From Phycisphaerales bacterium (lineage in GTDB: Bacteria; Planctomycetota; Phycisphaerae; Phycisphaerales; UBA1924), in assembly GCA_022843565.1 (NCBI GenBank), contig JALHNK010000015.1, positions 1,407 to 38,850 on the forward strand: 37,444 bases of DNA, read 5' to 3'. The notes under the pieces were generated by a model, which saw only the letters and a program-made list of their open reading frames with translations, was not told the origin of the DNA and made no database searches. Made by a program: the position numbers and the translations under genes. Numbering within the stretch: the stretch's first letter is position 1; each line of letters begins with the position of its first letter. This document shows positions 1 through 8,795 of the stretch, piece by piece.

Positions 1-18
1 TCTGGGCCACGGCGCGCC

Positions 19-1980
19 TCACCGTGACGGCGGCACGGTCGCAACGACGCGCCCGCTCACCGGATCGAAGCTCAGCAGCCCGTCCTTCAGGCGCTGCTGC
101 TTCTCGCGATACAGCAGCGAGATCATGTACTCGTAGCTGGCCATGAGGCACGACAGGTGCCAGCCCGGCGAGCCATCCAGGAAGCCGAGGCGGAAAATGT
201 ACATGTACACGAACCTGACCAGCGGCTTTAGCGGCACGCGCGGCCAGTAGTCCCGGCGCAGATACAGCCGGTACCGCGGCAGGTCTCTGAACAGCCGGTG
301 CGCACGCGCCGCCTGATCACGACCCACGCGCATCTTGATCCACTCGTCGCTCTCCATGTCCGCGTACTTGATGTGCTTGGCCAAGTACTCGCTGATGGTC
401 TCGCGCCGGATGTGCAACATCAGGTGGCTGAGATAGTCTGTCCGCCCGTCGCAGACCATGTGCTCGTGAACGGTGCGGTCCTCGTAGCGGCACTTGCCCC
501 GCTTGAAGAATCGCAGATTCCAGGATGGCAACATGCCGCCATGACGGATCGCGCGACCCATCATGATGACCACGCGGTTGACGAAGTAGCCCTCGGCGGC
601 GTCGGGCCGCTTGGCGACATCGCGCAGCTCCTTGGCCAGCTCGGGCGTGATGCGCTCGTCGGCGTCGATGATGAAGACCCAGTCGCCGGTCATGGGCAGG
701 TTGTCCAGCCCCCAGTTCTTCTGCTTGGAGTAGTTCTCGAACGGGTGCTCGACAACGGTCGCGCCCGCGTCGCGGGCGATCTGCTGCGTGCCGTCGGTCG
801 AGAACGAGTCGAGCACGAAGACGTTGCCCAGCAGCCGCGCGTTGAGCACGGTCTCGCGGATGTGGGCCGCCTCATTCAGCGTCGGGATCATGATGTCGAT
901 CTTCGGCTCGCCGGCAGGGCGCGGGGCGCTCAGCGCGCTCTCGCTGGGCATTCCACCGAGCATCGCGGCGACCGCCCGCTCGGTGCGCTCGCGCCAAGTG
1001 AATCGCCGCTCGCGGATCTTGATCTCGATCCAGTACTCGTACATCGAGATCATCAGCGCGTAGTGCAGGCCGGGCACGCCATCAAGAAAACCGAGGCGGA
1101 TGAAGTACATGAAGAAGAACCGCGCGAAGAACCGCAGCCGCAGGTAGAACGAGAGGTTCTTCATCGCCCGACGCGACACGCCCGGCTGGCGACTGCGGAC
1201 ACCCTTCAACTGATCAACGATCCCCGACTGCTGCATCACCCGGACCGCTTCCTTGCTCTCAAGGTCGGAGTAGTGATTGTGCTTGGTGAACCACGGGACC
1301 AGGCCCTTGTTGAACGAGTAGTGGTTGAACGTGCCATCAAGGTCGCCCAGCGAGCCGCTGACGACGGGGTGCACGTTGATCTCGCGGTCCTCGTAGCGGA
1401 CCAGATCGGGCCGGATCAGGCGGATGATCCAGACCGGGTACATGCCCCCGCGACGCACCCAGCGACCGAGGAAGAAGTTCTTGTAGCGGAGGCGGAAAGC
1501 GACGTGTGTCTGCCCCGGGTCGTTGACGGCCGCGATCATCTCGTCGCGCAGTTCCGGTGTCACGCGTTCGTCGGCGTCGCAGAGATAGAGCCACGGGTGC
1601 TTGAACTTGATCGTGTCGATGATCCAGTTGAACTGCGTGCTCTCGTTGGTGAAGATCTTCTGCACAAGGCGCACGTTCTTTCGCGCCATGCACTCTTTCA
1701 GAGTCCGATCGCTCGAGAACGAATCCAGCACCACGATGTCATCGGAGAAGCTCGCCGCATCAAGGCACGCGCCGATGTTCACTTCCTCGTTCTTCGTACG
1801 GATCAGCACGCTCGGCGGCCTGCGCCCCGGCGCGTAATCGCCCGCGCCCGGCGCACCGATCTCCAGTTGCCAGTACGGGTTTCCGGGCGTCCCGATCGCG
1901 GCGGGCGCGCCGCCCGTTGCGCTGTTGGCCGCGCCGCGGCTGGGCGAGGAGGACTCCGAGTTGGTGGGGATCGTGTTCAT
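19..1980 (-). CDS. Tandem GT2 glycosyltransferase (two fused WaaE/KdtX-like domains)
   Basis: This 653-residue protein contains two copies of a family 2 glycosyltransferase domain, at about residues 56-330 and 360-640. Each copy has the GT-A nucleotide-sugar motif: DADER at D135-R139 in the first and at D439-R443 in the second. Each also has a VLDSFS(S/T)D(R/G)T segment typical of the WaaE/KdtX type that adds sugars to lipopolysaccharide core. The first 50 residues are low in complexity (Ser, Gly, Ala, Pro) and carry no signal peptide, so the enzyme should act at the cytoplasmic face. Its ATG overlaps the stop codon of the upstream epimerase gene by the ATGA arrangement, which implies translational coupling. 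Sugar donor and acceptor cannot be read from sequence. The two domains are alike but not identical, which fits an old duplication and fusion with possibly two sequential transfers. Confidence 0.9.
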   Translation of the reverse strand: MNTIPTNSESSSPSRGAANSATGGAPAAIGTPGNPYWQLEIGAPGAGDYAPGRRPPSVLIRTKNEEVNIGACLDAASFSDDIVVLDSFSSDRTLKECMARKNVRLVQKIFTNESTQFNWIIDTIKFKHPWLYLCDADERVTPELRDEMIAAVNDPGQTHVAFRLRYKNFFLGRWVRRGGMYPVWIIRLIRPDLVRYEDREINVHPVVSGSLGDLDGTFNHYSFNKGLVPWFTKHNHYSDLESKEAVRVMQQSGIVDQLKGVRSRQPGVSRRAMKNLSFYLRLRFFARFFFMYFIRLGFLDGVPGLHYALMISMYEYWIEIKIRERRFTWRERTERAVAAMLGGMPSESALSAPRPAGEPKIDIMIPTLNEAAHIRETVLNARLLGNVFVLDSFSTDGTQQIARDAGATVVEHPFENYSKQKNWGLDNLPMTGDWVFIIDADERITPELAKELRDVAKRPDAAEGYFVNRVVIMMGRAIRHGGMLPSWNLRFFKRGKCRYEDRTVHEHMVCDGRTDYLSHLMLHIRRETISEYLAKHIKYADMESDEWIKMRVGRDQAARAHRLFRDLPRYRLYLRRDYWPRVPLKPLVRFVYMYIFRLGFLDGSPGWHLSCLMASYEYMISLLYREKQQRLKDGLLSFDPVSGRVVATVPPSR

Positions 1981-2945
1981 GAGATCAGCGTCCGCTCCAG
2001 GCCGGTGGCGAAGTCAACAACGGGCTCGTATCCGAGCAGCGCCTTGGCACGCGAGATATCTGCGAGCGAATCACGAATATCGCCGGCCCGTGCCGGGGCG
2101 ATGGTGTGAGCGGGATTCGCCTTCAGCACTCGCGCAATCGCTGCGAGCGCCTCAAGCAGGCTCGTCCGCACGCCGGTTCCGACGTTCAGCACCTCGCCTC
2201 GCAACGCCCGCTCGCACGTCGCGGCCAGCAGGTTCGCGAGCACGACGTTGTCAACGTGCGTGAAATCGCGCGTCTGCAGGCCATCCCCGAAGATCGTCGG
2301 CGCGACACCTTGACGCAGATCGTGGGCGAAACGGCTGATGACCGCAGCATAGGGGCTGAGCGGGTTCTGTCGCGGTCCGAAGATATTGAAGTACCGAAGG
2401 CTCACGGTGCTGAGGCCCGTGCAGCGAGATGCCGCCAGCAGCAGGTTCTCGCTGGCGATCTTGCTGGTGGCGTAGGGCGACCACGGATCCGGCGGGAGGT
2501 CCTCGCGAGATGGGAGGGCCGCGTGATTTCCATAGGCCGCGGCACTTGCGGCGAAGACCACACGTTTGACACCCGCTCGCTGCGCCGCGTCGATCACGCG
2601 CTGCGTGCCCTCGATGTTGACACGCACGCACTCGAGCGGATTCTCGACGCTCTGGGGCACGGAGACCATGGCCGCGTGGTGGAAGACGAACGCAGCGCCC
2701 TCGCACGCTCTCGGAAGCGCGCGATCATCGAGGACGTTCGCGACGATGAGTTCAACGCCCGCCGGGAGGTTGCGCTCGAAGCCGCCGCTGAGATCATCGA
2801 TCACTCGCACGCGGGCGCCTCGCTCGATCAGCGCCGCGGCCAGGTGTGAGCCAATGAACCCGGCACCGCCGGTGATCAGGCACGTCTGGCCTTTCAGCGC
2901 CGCCAGAGCACGCGCCGGGAGCTTTGAATCGATGGTCGGTGCCAT
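1977..2945 (-). CDS. NAD-dependent sugar-nucleotide epimerase/dehydratase (extended SDR, UDP-glucose 4-epimerase-like)
   Basis: The 322-residue product is an extended short-chain dehydrogenase acting on a nucleotide sugar. From the chosen ATG at 2945 the protein opens with MAPTIDSK and reaches the Rossmann motif TGGAGFIGSH. The catalytic region has the SAAAYG strand and YATSK (Tyr and Lys of the YxxxK pair), followed by SLRYFNIFGPRQNP, typical of UDP-glucose 4-epimerase-like enzymes. The frame stays open for 38 more codons upstream to 3059, but that stretch is Arg/Pro-rich and looks non-coding. The gene overlaps the downstream tandem GT2 gene by 4 bp, so its product probably supplies a sugar nucleotide for that enzyme (inference). 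The exact epimerase or dehydratase specificity is not resolved. Confidence 0.88.
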   Translation of the reverse strand: MAPTIDSKLPARALAALKGQTCLITGGAGFIGSHLAAALIERGARVRVIDDLSGGFERNLPAGVELIVANVLDDRALPRACEGAAFVFHHAAMVSVPQSVENPLECVRVNIEGTQRVIDAAQRAGVKRVVFAASAAAYGNHAALPSREDLPPDPWSPYATSKIASENLLLAASRCTGLSTVSLRYFNIFGPRQNPLSPYAAVISRFAHDLRQGVAPTIFGDGLQTRDFTHVDNVVLANLLAATCERALRGEVLNVGTGVRTSLLEALAAIARVLKANPAHTIAPARAGDIRDSLADISRAKALLGYEPVVDFATGLERTLIS

Positions 2946-3122
2946 GTGCGGGCGGGAAAGACGACGCGTTCGGACGGGCGCGCGACGCTCGCGCGGCCTC
3001 TCACAGAGGTTAGCCCGTCGGCCCCACGCCCTCGCCCCGCGCGCTGGCACAACCGGCAATCCGATCGGGATATCGGCGGTTTCCGCGCCCCGCGTGAGCG
3101 AACAACCGCCGATCGACCACGA

Positions 3123-5228
3123 TCACACGCCCGCGCGAAGGCCCGCGGGCTCCGCCAGGAGCGGGTTGTTATCCAGCGTCGCCTGGAAGAGCTCGCCCCC
3201 GGCGTGGTGCGCGTGGTCCTGGCAGATGCACACCGGGATTCCGGGGAACGCCAGCAGCAAGAGCGAGTGCGCCACGACCAAGAGCGTGCCGCCCTCATGC
3301 CCGACGACGCCCATCCACAGCGGGATCTTGATCTGCATCGACGAAGCGATGACGACGGTCACCGCCATCAGCGCCATCGCGCCCAGCGCGAACACGAGGT
3401 TGATCGTGATCGTCCGGCGCGCCCGCCGCGCGAGGTGCAGCGCCCAGGGCACCGTGGACAGATCATCGGACAACAGCACGATGTCCGCCGACTCCAGCGC
3501 CGCGTCGGAGCCGATGCTGCCGATCGCGATCGAGACATCCGCCGCTGCCAGGGCCGGCGCATCGTTCACGCCGTCGCCGATGACGCCGGTGAACCTCTTC
3601 TTGCCGCGGCTCGACCCGCCCGCCCCGTGCTCGCCTGCGCTCTTGAGCCTCTGCACGTGGTCAACTTTGTCGCCCGGCAGAAGCTCGGCGTGGATCTCAT
3701 CGAGCCCGAGCGACGCCGCGACGCGTTCCGCCGTCGCGCGATTGTCGCCGGTGAGCATGACGACCGGACGAACGCCCTGCTCGTGCAATCGACGGACAAG
3801 ACACTCTGCGCCGGGGCGCGTCGAATCCGCAAGGATGAAGACCGCCGCCTGCTCGTCATACGCGCACACGACGCCGATGTGCCCCAGCGATTGCACCGCA
3901 TCCAGCGTCTGGCGCACGCGCGCCTGGAGGCACACGGGGATGAGTTCAAGCGTGTGTTTCAAAGACCCGAGGCGCGCCGGCTTGTTGTCAAACGTCGCCG
4001 AGACACCCCGCCCGACCACGTTCTGCACATCCTCGCACGGCGCCGGCGATACGCCGAGCTCCTTGGCGCACGCCACGATCGCCTCCGCGATCGGATGTGT
4101 GGATTGCTGCTCCAGCCCGCTGGCCACCGCCAGCAGGCGATCACGATCCGACCAACCGACCGGCAGCACGCGCAGCACGCGCGGCTTGCCCACCGTCAGC
4201 GTCCCGGTCTTATCAAACGCCACGCTCGACAACCTCGCCAATCGCGCGATCGCCGAGCCGCCCTTGAACAGCACGCCCCCGCGCGCCGCGCGGCTGATGG
4301 CCGCGAGAGTCGCCGTCGGCGTCGCGATGATGAGCGCACAGGGCGAGGCCACGATCAGGAGTGTGATCGCGATGTACGCCGCGTCCGCGGCGCTCCGCCC
4401 CACCGGGAGCCAGAAGACCAGGAACGCCACGATCGCCCCGGCGAAGACGCTGATCGCGTACGGCTGGCTCAGGCGGTCGATCGTCTGCTGGATTGGCTCG
4501 CGCTGCTGCTGCGCCGTCGTGACGAGATTCAGGATCTTCTGGAGCGATGACTGCGCCGCGGGGCGCAGCACCACCGCCTCGATCGGGTTGCCGACGTTGA
4601 TCGTCCCGGCGAAGAGCTCCGCGCCATCTTTCACATCCCGCGGCATCGATTCGCCGGTCAGATTCGCCTGATCGATCGACGACTCGCCCGCGACCACGGT
4701 CGAATCCACCGGCACGATCTCGCCCGGAAGGATGCGCACGCGATCACCCGGCACGAGCGTCTCCGGCTCGACCTTTTCCCATGCGTCGGCGCCACCGGCG
4801 TCCGCGCCTGCGCGCAATCGCAGCGCGCTGGTGGGCATGAGCTTGTGCAGCGCCTCGACGGCTCGCGTCGTGCGCTGAAGCGCGAGCTCCTCAAGCGCCC
4901 CCGAGAGCACGAAGAGGAACAGCAGCAGCGCACCCTCGGACGCGGCCCCGATGAACGCCGCGAGAACCGCGCCAACAAACATCAGCACATCAATATCAAA
5001 GACGCCGCCCCGAAGCGCCACCAGCGCCGCGCGCCCGCCATGAAACAGCCCGATGGCCAGCGCGACATACGCGCACACGCTGGACGCGATCAGTTTCGCC
5101 GAATCCGGCTCGCCGGCATGCGAGAGCACGAACCCCAAGACCAGCAACACACCGGCAACGCCCGCGCTGAGCAACTCGCCCCAAGGGGTCAGGATGAATG
5201 GCGCTTGCTTCTCTTTGGTTGGCGGCAT
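3123..5228 (-). CDS. P1B-4-type heavy-metal-transporting ATPase (CoaT/PfeT-like)
   Basis: This 701-residue P-type ATPase exports a transition metal across the cytoplasmic membrane at the cost of ATP. Visible motifs are TGES (191-194), the membrane metal motif SPC (295-297), the phosphorylated Asp in DKTGT (D339), the HP dipeptide (378-379), TGDN (493-496) and GDGVND (551-556). SPC in place of CPC, together with HEGGT (644-648) in the last membrane region and the lack of an N-terminal HMA domain, is the signature of subgroup P1B-4, whose known members export Co(II), Fe(II) or related metals. The C-terminus is rich in Cys and His (CICQDHAHH) and may bind metal. A loop of about 15 residues rich in Gly, Ser and Lys lies just before GDGVND. 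The start at 5228 is preceded by a palindrome rather than a Shine-Dalgarno; another in-frame ATG lies at 5252. Confidence 0.93.
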   Translation of the reverse strand: MPPTKEKQAPFILTPWGELLSAGVAGVLLVLGFVLSHAGEPDSAKLIASSVCAYVALAIGLFHGGRAALVALRGGVFDIDVLMFVGAVLAAFIGAASEGALLLFLFVLSGALEELALQRTTRAVEALHKLMPTSALRLRAGADAGGADAWEKVEPETLVPGDRVRILPGEIVPVDSTVVAGESSIDQANLTGESMPRDVKDGAELFAGTINVGNPIEAVVLRPAAQSSLQKILNLVTTAQQQREPIQQTIDRLSQPYAISVFAGAIVAFLVFWLPVGRSAADAAYIAITLLIVASPCALIIATPTATLAAISRAARGGVLFKGGSAIARLARLSSVAFDKTGTLTVGKPRVLRVLPVGWSDRDRLLAVASGLEQQSTHPIAEAIVACAKELGVSPAPCEDVQNVVGRGVSATFDNKPARLGSLKHTLELIPVCLQARVRQTLDAVQSLGHIGVVCAYDEQAAVFILADSTRPGAECLVRRLHEQGVRPVVMLTGDNRATAERVAASLGLDEIHAELLPGDKVDHVQRLKSAGEHGAGGSSRGKKRFTGVIGDGVNDAPALAAADVSIAIGSIGSDAALESADIVLLSDDLSTVPWALHLARRARRTITINLVFALGAMALMAVTVVIASSMQIKIPLWMGVVGHEGGTLLVVAHSLLLLAFPGIPVCICQDHAHHAGGELFQATLDNNPLLAEPAGLRAGV

Positions 5229-5242
5229 GTACTGAACAGTAC
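5229..5242 (-). promoter_or_regulatory. Palindromic operator candidate abutting the ATPase start codon
   Basis: On the minus strand the 14-mer GTACTGTTCAGTAC is a perfect 6-2-6 inverted repeat that ends at the base before the ATG of the P1B-4 ATPase gene. It is overlapped by a second palindrome, GTACGTAC, at 5239-5246. A dyad of this size fits a dimeric repressor or metal sensor, and its position would block transcription start or translation initiation. No regulator gene lies next to it, so the binding protein is unknown. Confidence 0.4.
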
Positions 5243-5300
5243 GTACACCCATCACCCGCAGTGCTCGAAAGTCATGGAAGCAGTTCCTCCATTGGCACCG

Positions 5301-5338
5301 TCCCCCGCTCTCGCGGGGGATCTGGCGAGTTCTCGCCA
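5301..5338. repeat. Two adjacent perfect hairpins (REP-like) between the ATPase and DciA-like genes
   Basis: TCCCCCGC and GCGGGGGA (5301-5308 and 5313-5320) form an 8-bp stem with a TCTC loop. Three bases further on, TGGCGAG and CTCGCCA (5323-5329 and 5332-5338) form a second stem with almost no loop. No T-run follows on either strand, so a terminator is unlikely. The paired-hairpin, C-run/G-run design resembles the element at 31904-31945, which suggests a REP-type repeat. The rest of 5243-5470 must hold the divergent promoters, but none is clear. Confidence 0.4.
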
Positions 5339-5470
5339 CCCCGGGGGTTCGACCGCCGCTCTGAGTGGCGGTCACCGCGACGCGACGGCCATGCCCAGAC
5401 CATCACCAGGAGCGGATCGTCGCTCGCCACGAACCGGGAGGGACCAAGCAAATCCGGAATACCCTCAGGC

Positions 5471-5815
5471 GTGAAACCCGTCCGCGAGGATGCCGCGTTG
5501 ATCCGTCGCTTGCAGGCGCTGCGAAACGTGCCGAGCAAGGACTTGGCCCTGCGCGCCGAGTTCGGCGCGCTCAGCAAGTCCATCAAGCGTCAGGCCCGCA
5601 GCGTCGGCGGCCTTGGCGCCGCCCTGGTCCAGATGCTCCCGCCAGAGCTCGCCGAGCACATCGAGGTCGTCAGCATGGCCCGCGGCGTGCTCACCGTTCG
5701 CGCTGCCGACGCCTCCGTCAAGTTCCAGGTCGATCGCTGGCTCCGCGCCGGCGGCGAACAGGAGCTCACCCTGCGCGGCGGCGTCGCCCTCGTCCGCGTT
5801 CGCCTCATCATGTAG
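5471..5815 (+). CDS. DciA-like protein (DUF721)
   Basis: The 114-residue protein resembles the DUF721/DciA family, a loader of the replicative helicase in bacteria without DnaC. The recognisable part is the C-terminal half: LPPELAEHIEVVSM, then GVLTVRAADASVKFQVDRWL and EQELTLRGGV, which matches the family pattern of a strand-rich KH-like domain ending in basic strands. The N-terminal half has a basic helix (SKSIKRQARSV). I chose the GTG at 5471 because the frame upstream, open to 5198, reads as low-complexity Arg/Ser/Pro sequence. Only a weak CAGG lies before this GTG, so the start is uncertain. gatC follows 32 bp downstream and may be co-transcribed. Confidence 0.62.
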   Translation: MKPVREDAALIRRLQALRNVPSKDLALRAEFGALSKSIKRQARSVGGLGAALVQMLPPELAEHIEVVSMARGVLTVRAADASVKFQVDRWLRAGGEQELTLRGGVALVRVRLIM

Positions 5816-5847
5816 CTCACTCGGCCTCGCGCGAATACGCTGCGCCC

Positions 5848-6186
5848 ATGAGCCCCTCGCCCGAATCAGGCAGCCCCGCCCCCACCCCGCCCGCCCCAGC
5901 GGCGCTTTCCGCGGACGATGTCGCCAAGGTCGCTCGTTTGGCGCAGCTCAACCCCGCGCCGGCCCAAGCCGCGGCGTACGCACACCAGCTCTCAGCAGTC
6001 CTCGAATACGTCCAGAAGCTCCGCTCGATGGACCTGACGAACGTCGAGCCCATGACCTCGCCCTTGGATATGGAGAGCCGACTGGACGCCGATGAGCCGG
6101 GCCCGACGCTCGATCGCGACGAGTTCCTGCGTGCGGCGCCGGATCACTGGAACGAGTTCGTTCGTGTGCCGCGGGTGATCGAATGA
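5848..6186 (+). CDS. gatC: Asp-tRNA(Asn)/Glu-tRNA(Gln) amidotransferase subunit C
   Basis: GatC is the small stabilising subunit of the GatCAB amidotransferase, which converts misacylated Glu-tRNA(Gln) or Asp-tRNA(Asn) to the correct aminoacyl-tRNA. The 112-residue product has the family core: ADDVAKVARLAQLNPAP, a helix ending in VLEYVQKLRSMDLTNVEPM, and a C-terminal segment with FLRAAPDHWNEFVRVPRVIE. The first 20 residues are an extra Ser/Pro/Ala-rich tail. The gene overlaps gatA by ATGA, which implies coupled translation of the two subunits. No gatB lies in the window. Confidence 0.92.
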   Translation: MSPSPESGSPAPTPPAPAALSADDVAKVARLAQLNPAPAQAAAYAHQLSAVLEYVQKLRSMDLTNVEPMTSPLDMESRLDADEPGPTLDRDEFLRAAPDHWNEFVRVPRVIE

Positions 6187-7679
6187 GCGATACGCAGATG
6201 CTGAACATGAGCGCCGTCGAGATGGCCCGGGCCGTGCGCGATCGCAGCCTGAGCGCGCGAAAGCTCGCTGAGGCCGCCCTCAATCGCGCAGAGACCGTCG
6301 GGCGGTCGCTGAACGCTGTCACACAGGTGCTGGCCGACTCAGCGCTCGCGAGCGCCGACGCCGTCGACTTCGCAGTCTCCCGCGGCGAAGACCCCGGCCC
6401 GCTGGCCGGCGTCCCCATGGTCCTCAAGGACAACATCTGCACACGCGAGGGTTACACCACCTGCGGCTGCCGATTCCTCGAGCGGTATCGATCGCCGTTC
6501 GACGCGACCTGCGTCGAACGCCTGCGTGGCGCGGGGGCGGTGATCATCGCAAAGGCCAATCTCGATGAGTTCGCTATGGGCGGCTCGGGCGAGAACTCCG
6601 CCTTCGGAGCAACGCGAAACCCATGGGACGTCTCGCGAGTCCCCGGCGGAAGCAGCAGCGGCAGCGCCGCCTGCGTCGCCGCGGGCATCGCGCCGATCGC
6701 CCTGGGCAGCGACACCGGCGGCAGCATCCGCCAGCCCGCAGGCTTCTGTGGCATCACCGGTCTCAAGCCGACGTACGGGCGCGTCAGCCGCTGGGGCCTT
6801 GTCGCTTTCGCCAGCAGCCTCGACCAACTCGGCCCGCTGGCGCGGAACGCGCAGGATGCCGCCGTCGCGCTCTCGGTCATCAGCGGCGAAGATCCGCGCG
6901 ACTCGACCTGCGCCCGCGTCGCCCGTGAGGACTTCGCCGACGCCATCACTCGCGCCGACCGTGACAACCAACCCCGCATCATCGGCGTCGCAAGGCAAGG
7001 GCGTGGCAGCGGGAATCATCCCTCGGTCAACCTCGCGATCGAGCAGGCGATGGCCCTCTATCGCGACGCCGGCTTCGAGCTTGTCGATGTCGATCTGCAC
7101 GCCGGCGACGAGGCGATCGCGGCGTACTACATCATCGCCGCGGCGGAGGCCAGCAGCAACCTCGCCCGGTTTGACGGCGTGCGTTACGGGCGTCGCGCCG
7201 AGCTCTCGCCCGGCGAAGGCTTGTCCGATCTCTACACGCGCTCCCGCACCGAGGGCTTCGGACCCGAGGTGCAGCGCCGCATCATGCTGGGCACATACGT
7301 GCTCAGCAGCGGGTACTACGACGCGTACTACAACACCGCCCTCAAGGCGCGCCGCGTGATCAAGAACGCCTTTGACGCGATCTTCGCGCGAGGCTGCCGC
7401 GCAGTCCTGCTGCCCAGCTCGCCCGGGCCGGCCTTCAAGCTCGGCGAGAAGAACAACGACCCGCTGGCGATGTACCTCGAGGACATCTACACCGTGAGCG
7501 TGAATCTCGCCGGCCTGCCGGCGATCACCATCCCGGCCGGGATCGCGAGCGTCGAGGGCAAGGATCTCCCCGTCGGTGTGCAGCTCATCGGCCCCGCACT
7601 GAGCGAGGCTTCGTTGCTGCGGCTGGCGAGCGTCTTCGAATCGCGATCGAGCTTTCACCTGCGCCGCCCGCCGGGCTGA
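6183..7679 (+). CDS. gatA: Asp-tRNA(Asn)/Glu-tRNA(Gln) amidotransferase subunit A
   Basis: GatA is the glutaminase subunit that frees ammonia from glutamine for transamidation of Glu-tRNA(Gln) or Asp-tRNA(Asn). The 498-residue product has the amidase signature with the Ser-cisSer-Lys triad readable as K82 (in VLKDN), S157 (in GGSSSGSA) and S181 (in DTGGSIRQPAG). Other family segments are ANLDEFAMGGSGENS, which strongly favours GatA over generic amidases, and LPAITIPAG near the C-terminus. Length is normal for the family. The start is fixed by the 4-bp overlap with gatC. No obvious terminator follows; the next gene begins 120 bp downstream. Confidence 0.96.
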   Translation: MSDTQMLNMSAVEMARAVRDRSLSARKLAEAALNRAETVGRSLNAVTQVLADSALASADAVDFAVSRGEDPGPLAGVPMVLKDNICTREGYTTCGCRFLERYRSPFDATCVERLRGAGAVIIAKANLDEFAMGGSGENSAFGATRNPWDVSRVPGGSSSGSAACVAAGIAPIALGSDTGGSIRQPAGFCGITGLKPTYGRVSRWGLVAFASSLDQLGPLARNAQDAAVALSVISGEDPRDSTCARVAREDFADAITRADRDNQPRIIGVARQGRGSGNHPSVNLAIEQAMALYRDAGFELVDVDLHAGDEAIAAYYIIAAAEASSNLARFDGVRYGRRAELSPGEGLSDLYTRSRTEGFGPEVQRRIMLGTYVLSSGYYDAYYNTALKARRVIKNAFDAIFARGCRAVLLPSSPGPAFKLGEKNNDPLAMYLEDIYTVSVNLAGLPAITIPAGIASVEGKDLPVGVQLIGPALSEASLLRLASVFESRSSFHLRRPPG

Positions 7680-7799
7680 TCGCGAACACTCTGGCGCGAC
7701 GCCCGCGACTATCATCACTCGAACGCGTATCGGCATCGCAAGGACGAAGCGTCAAACACCTCTCGCGTTGGCCTCCTTGATTCGCAGCAGTAGGAACCC

Positions 7800-8636
7800 G
7801 TGACCGAAACTCCAACCCAGAGCGACGCCACACCTCTCACACGTCAGCGTTTGGTGAAACAACTCGGCCCGGCCGGAGTGCTGGCGGTCGCGGCGTGCGT
7901 TTTGCCGATCCTCGGATCACTCACGCTCTTCTGGAACATGAACCCCGTCGGTGATTGGTTCCGCTCCCACGGGCTTGAGGGTTGGGCGCTCTATGCCGTG
8001 GCGTTCGCGCTGGCCGCCGGCTTTGCCATGCTGCCAAGCTACGCCGCCGGCGTGCTGGGAGGCTGGGCGTTCGGCTTTGCGTGGGGCTTTCCCGGCGCGC
8101 TGATCGGCTTCAGCGGCGGCGCGCTGATCGGGTACGGCGTCTCCACCTTCGCCACGCGAGGGCGCGTCGAGGAACTCATCGAGTCCAACCCGCGATGGAA
8201 GGCCGTGCGAGATGCGTTGGTCGGCAGCGGCTTCTGGCGAACCTTCGCGATCGTCACGCTGGTACGCGTGCCGCCAAACTCGGCGTTCGCCCTTGGCAAT
8301 CTCGCGATGGCGTCCGTTCGCGTGCGCCTGTTGCCGTTCTTCCTCGGCACCGTCGTAGGCATGGCTCCGCGCACCGCCGCAATCGTCTGGGTCGCGTCGT
8401 TGTTCCGCGCAACGACTTCGGATTCCGGCACGCCCGTGGACGCCGAGAGTGCCGCGAGCGCCGCCAGCGCGATGCTCGGGCAATGGTGGGTGATCGCGAT
8501 TGGCGTCGCCCTGCTGCTGATCGTCATCCTGATCATCAGCGAGATCGCCAAGCGGGCACTGGCCCGCGTGACCGCCTCCAGCAACGCGTCCGGTAACCCC
8601 ACGCCGCCGCTCACCCCCCCGCCCGGCGCCCAGTGA
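7800..8636 (+). CDS. TVP38/TMEM64 (VTT/DedA-type) integral membrane protein
   Basis: The 278-residue protein has a first membrane segment at about residues 25-45, then the SNARE-associated (VTT) core. That core includes PSYAAGVLGGWAFGFAWG, GFSGGALIGYGVS and the conserved Arg-Pro region FAIVTLVRVPPNSAFALGNL, ending in FFLGTVVGMAPRTAAI. A last membrane helix lies at about 225-245, followed by a Pro-rich tail. Bacterial relatives of the family are linked to lipid handling or envelope homeostasis, but the function here is not established. The start is a GTG with AGGAA four bases upstream (7792-7796). There is no clear functional link with gatA. Confidence 0.82.
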   Translation: MTETPTQSDATPLTRQRLVKQLGPAGVLAVAACVLPILGSLTLFWNMNPVGDWFRSHGLEGWALYAVAFALAAGFAMLPSYAAGVLGGWAFGFAWGFPGALIGFSGGALIGYGVSTFATRGRVEELIESNPRWKAVRDALVGSGFWRTFAIVTLVRVPPNSAFALGNLAMASVRVRLLPFFLGTVVGMAPRTAAIVWVASLFRATTSDSGTPVDAESAASAASAMLGQWWVIAIGVALLLIVILIISEIAKRALARVTASSNASGNPTPPLTPPPGAQ

Positions 8637-8795
8637 TCGGCGAAGCCGCCGCCCGTTTGGCCCGAAGATGAGGGGCATGATCGTGCCGTTCCGAATCCCA
8701 GAACGGGCTCTTCGGCTACCCTCGGTGAAGATCAACGACTCCGACGGCGTGCCCCGGACACGCCTCGCGCAGAGCTGTTGGCGGAGTTGTGACTC

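Noticed and set aside
298-2109. A 603-codon plus-strand frame opposite the tandem GT2 gene
   Set aside because: Antisense shadow; the sequence is Val/Asp/Arg/His-rich without domains, while the minus strand encodes two recognisable GT2 domains.
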